Positions 9,678 to 19,806 of a stretch of 58,468 nucleotides of DNA are shown here, piece by piece. The stretch is taken from positions 719,132 through 777,599 of the forward strand of contig WELA01007584.1 of assembly GCA_009602735.1 (NCBI GenBank), given 5' to 3'. Origin of the DNA: Mesotaenium endlicherianum (lineage: Eukaryota; Streptophyta; Zygnematophyceae; Zygnematales; Mesotaeniaceae). The translations under genes were made by a program, and so were the position numbers. Below the pieces are notes generated by a model. That model did no database searches, had not been told where the DNA came from, and was given only the letters and a program-made list of their open reading frames with translations. Each line of letters starts with the position of its first letter. The stretch's first letter is position 1.

Positions 9678-11354
9678 ATGGCGCCCACCACACAAAAGGA
9701 GGACAGAAAGCGCAAGGCAGAAGAAGCCAGGAGGACAATGGAGCAATACCAGAAGGAGCTGGCGGCGACGTCCCTCACCAGGAGAGAACAAGAAAGGGTC
9801 CGCAAACAACAAGAGGCGGCAGAAGAGGCACAGAGGAAGAAGGATCAGGAAGCGGAAAACCTCAGGAAGGCTGAGGAGGAGAGACAGAAGAAACAGCAAG
9901 AAGAAGCGGCAGCGGCAGAAGAGGAGAAAAGAAAAAAGATTGAAGCGGACAGACAGAAGAGCTTGGCCACTTACAGGTATACTGTGGTGGGTGGCCAAAA
10001 CTTCGATAACCTGAAGGAAGCATTGCTGGCAGCCCAGGAGATCAACAGGCTGGAACAGACAACACTGCTACAGAAGGAAGGAGCTACAGCACTGGACAGG
10101 TACATCGAGACACACACCGGCGTGGTCCTTTACGAAGATTATGCTAAGATGGTGGGCTATACAGCAGAGCAGGCCCGGTATCTCGCAGATGATTCAGAGG
10201 ACAAGCCGGTCCCCATACCGGGAATAGTGGGAGATCAGAGACTCATCCGGATGGTGAGCATGCGGCCCGATAGCTTTAAGGATACGGTATTCTACCTCAC
10301 ACTCCTGCCAGCTTACAATGAAGTTGAGAGAAGGAGCTGGGAGTACTTGGCCAGGGAAGCAGGACAGCAGATGTTCTCTCCCCACTGGTTCCCGTGTAAA
10401 CTGAGGAAGGCTGAGCACGGACCCCAGTACTACCAGCAGCCAACAGACTGGAGGTGGATGACCGTCACAAATAAGAAGCAGGAGTGTGACCGAGCCCAAC
10501 CGGATGACTTCCACTATGGCCTAGACGGCTATCTCATCCTACCACCTCACATTGCCCCTTGGGACCCCAGGCTGAATGGATGCCTGAGCAATATGAATGC
10601 AGAGACCAAGGAACATAGGAGGAGGGGAAGAGAGTACTTCTCTAAGGGAAAGCATGCCTTTGTCAAATGGGCAAAGAATGCAGGCCGGATAGATATCAGT
10701 AGGCTGAAGGCCAAGCAACCTCCAGCGCGCCCTAAGAAAGGGAGGTCGGTAGACTACTCCATGTCTACTAGGGAGCAGGACGACTTAGTGGACGAGACCC
10801 CTACTCTCTCCGAGGAGGAGGATGAGGAGGCTGAGGAAGAAGAACAGGGCAGAGGAGAAGCATCAGCAGCAGGTACTCAGGATACCCAGGGACAGGTAGG
10901 GGCGCTTCTTAAAGAACCACGATCAGGTGTTTGGAATGTGATCCCCGTTATGGCGACTACTGGACCCCGCGCTCGCTCCCACAGCCCACCTGCCCAAGCA
11001 GGGGAAGAAGCTGATCTGACTGTATTGGGCAGCAGACACAGGCAGAAATCCCCAGAGGACAGGGGTGCCAGAAGAGGGACACGCGGGTGGGCCAGAGGTA
11101 TGCCAGCCTCCCCCTCCGCTCAGGGGCATGTACCTCTAGCCAATGTATTTCAGCATCCTACTGGAATGCCTGTCTATGTGGGCATCAACACCCAAGTGGT
11201 TGAAGAGCAGGCTACCATCCTTCGTTCTCCTCGAGGTCCAACTTTAGAGCAAACCGGGTTCTTTAGAAGGCCAGCTGACAGACCTAGAGGGCTGTCCAGA
11301 TCTAGGTCCAGATCTCCGTCCCCTGATCCTGAAGCCCCAGGAACCACCCCTTAA
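9678..11354 (+). CDS. TE-A ORF3: extra coiled-coil protein of unknown function
   Basis: 558 residues from the ATG at 9678 (MAPTTQKEDRK). An in-frame ATG at 9654 lies inside the putative intron. Residues about 1-105 are Lys/Glu/Arg-rich and strongly coiled-coil-like. Residues about 105-350 are a folded-looking core rich in Trp, Tyr and Pro (DYAKMVGYTAEQARYL, LPPHIAPWDPRLNG, KGKHAFVKWAKNAG). The rest is acidic, then Arg/Ser-rich, ending SRSRSRSPSPDPEAP. No signal peptide or membrane segment is visible, so it is not an envelope-type protein. A decayed homologue occupies the same place in TE-B, with the core motifs kept. I recognise no family. A role in RNA or particle handling would be a guess. 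Confidence 0.8.
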   Translation: MAPTTQKEDRKRKAEEARRTMEQYQKELAATSLTRREQERVRKQQEAAEEAQRKKDQEAENLRKAEEERQKKQQEEAAAAEEEKRKKIEADRQKSLATYRYTVVGGQNFDNLKEALLAAQEINRLEQTTLLQKEGATALDRYIETHTGVVLYEDYAKMVGYTAEQARYLADDSEDKPVPIPGIVGDQRLIRMVSMRPDSFKDTVFYLTLLPAYNEVERRSWEYLAREAGQQMFSPHWFPCKLRKAEHGPQYYQQPTDWRWMTVTNKKQECDRAQPDDFHYGLDGYLILPPHIAPWDPRLNGCLSNMNAETKEHRRRGREYFSKGKHAFVKWAKNAGRIDISRLKAKQPPARPKKGRSVDYSMSTREQDDLVDETPTLSEEEDEEAEEEEQGRGEASAAGTQDTQGQVGALLKEPRSGVWNVIPVMATTGPRARSHSPPAQAGEEADLTVLGSRHRQKSPEDRGARRGTRGWARGMPASPSAQGHVPLANVFQHPTGMPVYVGINTQVVEEQATILRSPRGPTLEQTGFFRRPADRPRGLSRSRSRSPSPDPEAPGTTP

Positions 11355-11431
11355 GGTGACAGGCTGAAAAGATAGTCAGTAAGGGAGGCTGGTCAGGGTC
11401 AGTTTCTTTATTTAAAGCTTTTGCAGTTTAA

Positions 11432-11450
11432 TGTTGTCGAGGCGACAACA
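11432..11450 (+). other. Hairpin before the TE-A polypurine tract
   Basis: Perfect 8-bp stem TGTTGTCG / CGACAACA with a 3-nt loop, just upstream of the 3' polypurine tract. TE-B has the same structure at 17193-17211 with one mismatch. Confidence 0.55.
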
Positions 11451-11467
11451 AGTTAAGTTGGAGGGAT
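11451..11467 (+). other. TE-A polypurine tract
   Basis: AGTTAAGTTGGAGGGAT ends directly at the 3' LTR and is the expected plus-strand primer. It is only partly purine. Confidence 0.65.
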
Positions 11468-12211
11468 TGTAATGAATCAGTATATTAGTAGATATAATAT
11501 TCATTTAAATATAATAGTTAATTTAGTTCAGCCTGCTGAACTTTAGTTAGTAGTCAGTCTGCTGAACTTTAGTTAATAATCAGTCTGCTGGACTTTACAT
11601 AATTATCAGTTTAATGACTCGGCCAAAAGCAGCAGGCTGAAGTCAACTTAAGTCAGCTTGCTGACACATTCTTTGACAGCCAGCTGACTTCCGTGCTCGG
11701 TAGCAGCGAACTGCCTTGATATGCATTTAAGTACCATGTGCTAGATGAATGGCCAGATGACATCCCCATGATGGATGGCTATTCGGGATGATGGGAGATG
11801 GCGGTGGATTTGGTTAACCGAGGTCCTACCAACGTGGTTAACTCCCGGGTAGGCGGTGCCATCGCACTGACCGTTGAACAGTAAACTCATTCCATGTACA
11901 TATGCTAGGCATTGCTCTCGAGTTCGGCATTCGGAAACGAGGCCAACTCTCTTGTACAGCTTACTGAGAGAGATCTGAATCCAAGGCGAGAAGCCATTGA
12001 TACGCACTGTCTTCTAACCTTGCTTATGTATGAGTTTACTGATTTGCATCATTGATGCTAGTTTACTCGCATTTGACTTACGAGTATTATTCCCTGCTAG
12101 TGTATTGTCCTTTGCCGTTTAACTAGTTAACGGAAATACCATAAGATTACTTGCTGATATAAAGATCTTTATTAATTGTTAATCGCCTATTTGGTAAGAC
12201 GATTCATTTCA
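11468..12211 (+). repeat. TE-A 3' LTR
   Basis: 744 bp, TGTAATGAAT to TTCATTTCA. It is followed by GCAAT (12212-12216), the second copy of the target duplication, and then by TE-B pol. Confidence 0.93.
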
Positions 12212-12216
12212 GCAAT

Positions 12217-15061
12217 GCACTATGGCTTGTCTTGTGTGGAGAGCAAAGAGTTGAAAGCACAGATTGCAGAGCCGGAGGATAATGGTTATATTTCTCCCAG
12301 TAAATCACCCTATGGCGCACCCATCTTATTTGTTAAGAAGAAGGATGGTAGTATGCAAATGTGTGTGGATTACAGAGCTCTTAACAAACTAACAGTAAAG
12401 AACAAGTATGCTTTACCCACAATCGAGGACTTGCTTGATACCCTGTCTGGTGCTAAAGTGTTCAGTAAGATAGATCTCTAGAGTGGCTATCATCAAATCA
12501 GAGTTGCTGAAAGAGATCAACACAAGACTGCCTTCCGCACACGTTATGGACATCATGAGTTTAATGTGATGCCATGTGGACAGACTAATACTCCTGCAAC
12601 CTTCATGGGTGCTATGAATGACATTTTCAGACCTTACTTGGATAAGTTTGTGCAAGTCTTCTTGGATGATGTTTTAATTTTCTCTAAAGATGAAGTTGAG
12701 CATGCTGAGCACTTAAAGAGAGTCATGGACACTCTAAGAAGTTATATGCTAAAATGAGCAAGTGTGATTTCTTTAAGGAAAGTATTGAATACATGGGCCA
12801 CGTTGTCTGTAAGAAAGGCATCAGTGTGGTTCCCAAGAAAGTCCATACCATAAGGGACTGGCCAGTACCTCAGTCTATCTCGGAAGTTAGATCCTTCCTT
12901 GGGTTGGCTAAGTCCTATAGGAGATTCATTGAGAATTACTCTGCAAAGGCCAGTAAACTAAATGACCTTATTAAGAAAGACATAGGGTATGTGTGGGGAG
13001 AAGAGCAGCAAGCTGCCTTTCAGAGCCTTAAAGATGCTCTCTGTTCAGCCCCAATCTTAGCTGTGTATGACCCTAGCAAACTTGTGCAGGTGGTTACGGA
13101 TGCTTCTGACTTTCCCATAGGTGCTATTTTGTTGCAGCCTGCTGACAAAACCACAAAAGATGGTAAGGTAAAGCAGGAGTGGCACCCTGTGCTGTATGAG
13201 TCTATGAATTCAACCCAGCTGAAATTAACTATTCTGTGCATGATAAAGAGCTGCTTGCTATCATTCATGTGCTCAAACGGTGGAGAGCATACTTACATGG
13301 TAAAGCTTTTAAGGTGGTTACAGATCATCCAACTATGACTCACTTCAAGAAGAAGTCCAAGCTGTTGAGGAGGAAGAACCGCTGGAGCCAGATGCTGGAG
13401 CAGTTCCAAGTCCAGATTGACTACAAATCAGGGAAGTTGAATTCTGCTGATGCACTCTCTAGACGACCTGACTTGCAAAAAAGGAATTTCAGTCAGCATG
13501 CTGTAGATAAAGTCCTTTGTGCACTCACTTCACTAAAGGTGAAAAAGTCCTTCCTTGAACAACTTAGAATAGCCTACCTTTCCGACCCAACATTCGACCC
13601 AACATTTGAGCCCAGCCCCATTGATGGTGTGTGTCCTGCTACTACACTTGGGTATAGGTTAAAGGGAGGGATCTGGGTAACTGAAATCACTTGAGGCAGG
13701 CTGAAAGTGGTCATTCCTAATAATTTGGAAATAAGGTCACTCTTACTGAGTCAAACACATGACAGTTTATTGGGTGGGCATTTAAGGCAGGCCAAAACTG
13801 TTGGCAAACTGGCAAATATTATCACTGGAAGAAGTTACTTCGGGAGGTCTTGAAACATGTTAAGTCCTGTGATCAATGTCAAAAAAATAAGTCTAAACAC
13901 ACCCCACCCGGGAGGCTATTACAACCACTACCCATCCGAGCTGGACGCTGGGAAACAATATCCATGGACTGGGTGGTAAGAATACCAAAAACTGCCAATG
14001 GGCATGATTATATACTGGTAGTAGTGGATAAAGTGATAAAAATGGTCAATTTCATCCCCACCACTGTCAAAGTAATTGCACTCAAAACTGCGAGATAGTT
14101 CTACAACCATGGAGTATGCCAACATGGGCTATCCTCTAATATCATCTCAGACAGAGACTCAAAATTTACCTCTAAGTTTTGGAGAGTTGTAATGGGGTTA
14201 ATGGGAGTCAAACAGCTGCTCAGCACAGCAAACCACCCTCAGAATGATAGGCATATTGAAAATACTAATTGAATTCTGCAACAGGTGCTGAGAGCATATA
14301 TAAACCAAAAACAAGATAATTGGGATGACCTGTTGCCTCAAATTCAATTTGCGATCAACAGTGCGGTGCACGCGTCAACGGGAAAGACTCCTCTTTGAAC
14401 TTAGTCTGGGTAGAGTTCCTAAGTGTCCAGTAGATATACTAGGTCAATTTTTAACTCACCCTGAGGGAAGTCACAATCCGGTGTCTCTCCAGTTAACTCA
14501 GGAGTTTGCAGACACCCTGTCAAAAGTCCGACACAATCTGCACAAAGCCTAGGAAAATCAACAAAAATACAGTAATCAACAATATCAAGAGATGACATTT
14601 TCAATGGGCGATTTGGTCAAATTGCATTCTCAACACCTGCACCTGCCTGGTGTGGTCAAGAAAAAGGTTGGTTTGGTCTGGGTCGGTCCATATTCGGTGG
14701 TGCGCCGTGTCAATCAGAATGCTTACAAATTGAACATGTCAGCGAAATACAAGGGTTACCGAGTCTTAATGTCTCCTTCCTGGATCCGTATATCAAAGAT
14801 GACACACTGTTCACCGATTGGTTACCTGTCCAACCGGGACCGGTTCCCGTTGTCCGGCAAGGTGACCTAGAGGAATATGAAGTTGATGAGATTTTAGAAG
14901 CTTGCTTTGTCCGTCGATCATCTAAATATGTCATGAAATATCTGGTTCGATGGAAGGGTTACGATGCCTCTGGGGACACCTGGACATTAAAGGACCATTT
15001 GACCAATGCCAAAGGGGCGTTGAAACGATTTTACCTTCGAGAGGCTAGGACACCTCCCTAA
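12217..15061 (+). pseudogene. TE-B pol remnant (RT to chromodomain)
   Basis: Matches TE-A pol from residue about 290 to the end. A base is missing at the junction (GCACTATGG against GCACGTATGG), and stops lie at 12479, 13692, 14096 and 14270 among others. A perfect 12-bp tandem duplication (CGACCCAACATT) lies at 13583-13606. RT still reads FLDDVLIFS and the integrase zinc region SCDQCQKNK, while [10 protein letters not shown] has decayed. The chromodomain near 14870-15010 keeps [12 protein letters not shown]. Confidence 0.9.
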
Positions 15062-15108
15062 CTGTCATTTCAATTGACATGGGAAGGTGACAGGAGGTCT
15101 TGTCTCCA

Positions 15109-15228
15109 TTTGAGTTGGAGGGAAAATGTGCCCAAAAGTGACAGTTAGTAACAGAAAGTGACAGTAGGTGACAGTAAGTGACAGTTGTGACGGGCAGCCC
15201 ACCTTAATAATTGAGTTGGAGGGGGTGG
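15109..15228 (+). repeat. TE-B PPT-like motifs and GTGACAGT repeats
   Basis: TTTGAGTTGGAGGGAAAA (15109-15126) and ATTGAGTTGGAGGGGG (from 15209) copy the polypurine-tract motif. Between them are about five imperfect 10-12 bp repeats of the type AGTGACAGTAGGTGACAGTA. Confidence 0.6.
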
Positions 15229-15452
15229 GATAACATCTTGGGAACCAGCCGATTGTCTTTACATGTCCATTCTCCACACTCAACTGCGCTCACACTCACT
15301 TCTCTCTCAAGCACACTCCCACTTTCGGCTTACTTACACCAGGTATTGCATACCCTGTAACTCTTACTACTACGTCCTTACGTGTCAAAGTACTCAATGA
15401 TTATGCACGATGTCACAACTTCACTAACTCAATTGTGTTATGTTTGAGCAGG

Positions 15453-17115
15453 ATGGTCACCCAGAAGTCCGAACTGAAGAGGAAAAGAAGAGCGAACGAG
15501 GCACAGCCGGAGTACAAGGAATTCCACGGCGACATCGAATCGTCCTCCGTATCATCTCGAGAATCAGAGCAACTCCGACTGCAGCGTGAGGCTCGAAATT
15601 AGAAGGATGAGGAAGAACAAGCCAGGCTGAGGCAAGAAGAGCAGGACAGAAAAGCTGCACAAGAAGCCAAGAAGGCAGAAGAAGACAGGCAAGCTGAGGA
15701 GAGGCGGAAGCAGCAGGCTGAAGAGGAACAGAGGAGAATCAAAAGCTACCGCTACACGATGATGGGCAAGGGCCTTGATCCTTTGGAGGAGGCCTTCAAG
15801 TACGCCCAGAGGAACTGAAGTGAATCACTTAGGAACATACTCCAGCGAGAAGGGGAGTCAGCCCAAGGTTTTGACAAGTACATAGAAGTCAGCACAGGGC
15901 TTCTACCGTACCATGACTATGCCAGGATGGTGGGGTATACGATCCGGGAGGCCAAAGCATTGGCCCAGATAGGTGAATCTGTAATGGTACCAATACTTGG
16001 GATCTGGGGCACACACAGGGTCATCAGGTATGCTTACAGACAGCTTCAAGGATACCACTTTCCACAACCGGTTCAAGGCCATGTATAACGAGGTGGAGAA
16101 AAGAACCTGGGAGTTCTTGGCAAGGGAGACCAGCCAGTTGGATTCCTCAGGTCACTAGTACCCCTGTACTTTGAAGAGGACGAATCCTGCTTTCTTTCTA
16201 CAGCCCTCTAACTGGCGCCGGATGACCATCACTATGAAGGACCAGCAAAATGACAGAGCTGAGGAAGACGATTTCCTGGCAAATTTGCAGGGGAAGATAG
16301 TGCTGCCACCTCACATTTCAGCATGGGACCCAAGGCTGGATGGAGTCAGGGACTGCATGAGTCAGGAGACACAGGAGGATAGGATCAGGCTAGAGATTCC
16401 CCTAGCTAAGGGGAAGCATGCTTACGCCAAATGGGCAAGTAAGCAAGGGGAGAAAGACCTTGTATGCAGTCAGGACCCAGCAACCCCCACCTGCACCCAA
16501 AAGTGGGAGGTCAATGGGATACTCATTTTCTCAGGAACGGCTGGAGGAGATGACCAGAGAGACTCCAGAATTCTCAGAGGAGCAGGAGGACGAAGAGGAG
16601 GAAGGCGCCGGAGAGAAGTCTGGCCTGTTGAGGCACAGACCCCCGCTACATCCTCCACTCTGCAGCAGATTGGGAGGTCCTTGGCACAGGCAGCCTTGCA
16701 GCAGCTTGGGGATACCAACCCACCAAGAGACCCAGATCTCTAGTGGCTGGGGAGTTTCAGCAGGAGGAGTCCCACCCTAGGAGGTGAGACTCTGTCAGAC
16801 AGAGCAGACAGAAGGGCTGCCAAGAAGGCAGCCAGAAAGCAGCCAGCATCCCCCTCTCATAGAGGGCATGTACCAATAGCCCATGTCATGCAGCACCCCT
16901 CCGGTATGCTAGTGTATGTCCCTGTTAGTTTGAGAGTTGCACAGGAGAGAGCGGTCTCCATCAACTTGCAGACAATGCAAGAGCAGGCTGCCCAGTTGCT
17001 GCGTTCACCCTTGGTCCACCCTGCCTGAGCCTCCAGGTTTCAGGAGACCATCAGACAGGAGAAGGAGATCCGGTTCCAGGTCTCGCTTCCCAGACGACCG
17101 AGCCCCTGGTACTTA
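15453..17115 (+). pseudogene. TE-B ORF3 remnant
   Basis: ATG at 15453 in the context GAGCAG|GATGG, as in TE-A. The charged coiled-coil start is interrupted by TAG near 15600 and TGA near 15817. Core motifs shared with TE-A ORF3 include DYARMVGYT, SNWRRMTITMK, LPPHISAWDPRLDG and KGKHAYAKWA. A 190-residue stretch (16171-16743) is still open. The protein resembles TE-A ORF3 far less than the adjacent pol does. Confidence 0.75.
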
Positions 17116-17228
17116 ATTTGCTGTTGTTTTTTATTTTAGATTCAGTTAATCGTGTTGCATGTGTGTTACTTTGTTGTAAATGATAATAGAATTGTTTTCG
17201 AGTCGACAACAATTTAAGTTGGAGGGAT

Positions 17229-17972
17229 TGTAATGAATCAGTATATTGGACAGATATAATATTTATTTAGATATAATAGTTAAATAAGTTCAGCCTGTTG
17301 AACTTTAGATAATATTTAGTCTGCTGTATTTAAGCCTACTGGATACTCAATACTTAGTTAAATGACATAGCCAAGGGCAGCAAGCTGAAGTCCATTAAGT
17401 CAGCCTGTTGACTTGTGCCAGCTTGCTAACACATTCTTTGATAGTTAGCTAGCTGCCGTACTCGGCAGTAGCGAACTGCTTAGCTATGCATCTAAGTGTG
17501 GTGTGCTAGATGAGTGGCCAGATGACACCCTTAAGGTGGATGGCAATTTGATGGAAGATGGCTGTGGATTTGGTTAGCCGAGGTCCTACCAACGTGGTTA
17601 ACTCCCGGGTAGGCGGTGCCATCGCACTTGCCGTTGAACAGTAAACTCATTCCATGTACATATGCTAGGTATTGGTCTCGAGTTCGGCATTCGAGAACGA
17701 GGCCAACTCTCTTGTATTGCTTACTGAGAGATATCTGAATCCAAGGCGAGAAACCATTGATACACACTGTCTTCTAGCCTTTCTTATGTGTGAGTTTACT
17801 AATTGCATTATTGATGCTCGTTTACTTGCATTTGACTTGCAAGTATTGTCCACCGCTAGTACGTTAATCTTTTGCTGTTTAATCAAGTGACAGAAAATAT
17901 CATAAAGACTACTCCCCGATATAAAGATTTTTATTAATTGTTAATCGTCTATTGGTAAGTCGATTCATTTCA
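17229..17972 (+). repeat. TE-B 3' LTR
   Basis: TGTAATGAATC to TTCATTTCA, 744 bp, clearly homologous to the TE-A LTRs but with many substitutions and small indels, which fits a much older insertion. Confidence 0.9.
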
Positions 17973-19806
17973 CTTACCCTCTCCCTCACCCTCGTCCTCT
18001 CCCTCTCTCTCCATCTCTCTCTGTTTTGTCTCTCTCTCTCTCTCTCTCTCTTGCACACGCTGCTTTTGTTTCTCGTTGGCTGCCCCATCCTCCCCTTTCT
18101 CATTCTCTCTCTCTCTCTGCATAAGAGAGTTTGCATGCACTTGCGTGCGTGCGCTCTGCTCTTTCTGTTACCGTCTATTCACGCGTGTGCGGCGGGCTGA
18201 AGGCGCAGGTGACCACGACGGCGGACGCGCTGGGGCAGGTGTATGGGGTGTTGGCCAAGCGACTCTCTCTTGCACCTCCTTTCTCCTTGTGCATGCGCAC
18301 GCGTGTGGTTGAATGCTCACAAGATGTGCGTGCATGGATGGGATGGCAGGGCCTGGGCGAGAGGTTATGTGCGGAGGACTGGTCACCTCGTGGCAGTGTG
18401 TGCTGACCTGCTGCTGGCTGGCTGTCCGTGTGTGCCTTCGCGCTCTCTCTCTCTCCCCTCCTTTTCCTTTCCATGTCCCTTTCTCTCTCTCCACCTCGAC
18501 GTGTCTATCCCTCTTTGAGTGGTGCTTTCAATTGTAAATCTTTGTTTTATTTAACGGACAATTTTAATTATGTGTTTGTTTTTGTAGGGAGAATGAGGCA
18601 AATGAGAGGTGGTAGAGGCACTTTCACGAGGTGGTTGCATCCCCTGTAGCTGGATAATGAGCTCCTAGACACTAGGATGTAGGACAGACTTGGTTACTGT
18701 CATGCTTGTGTGGTAGAGCTTAGCTTTTACATTTTTATTAAGTGGCTATGGAGGTACAAAGTCTATTTGGGATCTCACATTTTTATCTAGGGTTTTAATG
18801 TCTGTACCAATTTTATCAATACAAGCATGATTTTATAAAGAAGCTCCAAATTGGCATGCACTTGAATTGCCATTCATAATGAGGTCAAAACCCACCTGGT
18901 TGAAAGGTTGGAAAACCCACCTGGTTGAAAGGTTGGAAAACCCACTTATTTCAAGGTTGGTAAAACATTTCCGAGAGAAAGTAGGTTTTCCTACTTTTGG
19001 CTACGGGATGCTGCCAGCCAAAGTGCACACATTTTCGTATGTTTTCCGACCTCTAAAAAGTATGAAACGACATACCGGCCTTACTTAACGGCCTCGAAAC
19101 GGCCGTTTTCCCCCCTGCCCATTCTCAGGGTGTAGCAGGTTTTAGTAGTGTTCGCGAGCATTTGCAAATGTCTAGTTTACGTTTATTTCCTGATTCTTTT
19201 GGTGCGAGTGGGTGCGAGTGCCTCTGGAGTCTGGATTCTGCATGAGAGCCACTGAGTTGCACTGCGTCGCACAGCGTCGCACCCCCGAGCTGTCTCTGAC
19301 TGCCATCGTTTCTGCACGTCGGTCTCAAGGCAGCAGGTGCCAACAGTACCGCGTGAGAAGAAGCATAAAACATGTCAGGACTTAGGAGGCTGGAGGCCGC
19401 TGCAGCCTGCAGGTCTGTGCAGGTCCCGTCCAGTCTCGTTGTCGTCGTCACCCTCGAAAGCTTTATCACCTTGCTGGTCAGCTTTGGTCAGCTTGCTCGA
19501 CTTCAGGTCGCCACTGGGTTTGAGCTCGCGTCTGACATTGCACATGAAACACTTTCACGTCTCGCTCGAGGAGCCTCGTGTTCCAGCAAGCGTGGAGGTG
19601 CACTTTTACTATTGTTCTTCACTACTGCTCTGCTCTAGGCTGTTCTGCTCTTTGCAACTCCCCCGATGTCGCGAGATCGTTGGATTATTCAGTGCTAGTG
19701 TAGCACGAATCGTCTTCGCAGACCTTGTAGATCGGGTGTGCTCCCATGCATGTCAATGGCTAAGTACGAGTCCTAAGAAGGCTCTCTCCCCGGCTATTTT
19801 TATCAC
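17973..19806. other. Intergenic region upstream of PILS
   Basis: Host sequence after the TE-B target site. It starts with pyrimidine-rich DNA and a TC run (18029-18051). A short reading stretch near 18190-18240 and an acceptor-like TTTTTGTAG at about 18587 could be exons of an interrupted gene, but I recognise nothing. Three 25-bp repeats lie at 18887-18960. The rest shows no gene. Confidence 0.5.
18887..18960 (+). repeat. Three tandem 25-bp repeats
   Basis: The unit AAAACCCACCTGGTTGAAAG plus GTTGG occurs twice exactly (18887-18911, 18912-18936) and once with changes (18937-18960). Confidence 0.9.

Larger units (their letters stand above)
3344..12211 (+). mobile_element. TE-A: intact chromodomain Ty3/gypsy retrotransposon with an extra ORF
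   Basis: Complete 8868-bp element: 5' LTR 3344-4112, tRNA-iMet primer site, gag, pol (protease, RT, RNase H, integrase, chromodomain), a third ORF, polypurine tract and 3' LTR 11468-12211. It is flanked by perfect GCAAT repeats at 3339-3343 and 12212-12216. Gag, pol and ORF3 are all open, and the LTRs differ by about six substitutions plus two indels. Insertion is therefore recent and the copy may still be competent. It sits inside the older TE-B. The C-terminal chromodomain places it with the chromoviruses; the third ORF is not usual for that group. Confidence 0.93.
12212..17972 (+). mobile_element. TE-B right part: older related Ty3/gypsy element
   Basis: Continues TE-B pol from the GCAAT repeat through RT, integrase and chromodomain, then a decayed ORF3 and the 3' LTR ending at 17972. 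Its pol is close to TE-A by eye (most codons match) but has many stops and frameshifts. The sequence after the LTR is CTTAC (17973-17977), the expected target duplication; its partner and the 5' half of TE-B lie left of the window, beyond TE-C. Confidence 0.9.

Noticed and set aside
9678..11354. ORF3 as a retroviral-type envelope gene
   Set aside because: No signal peptide, hydrophobic fusion segment or membrane anchor; the protein is charged and coiled-coil/Arg-Ser rich.
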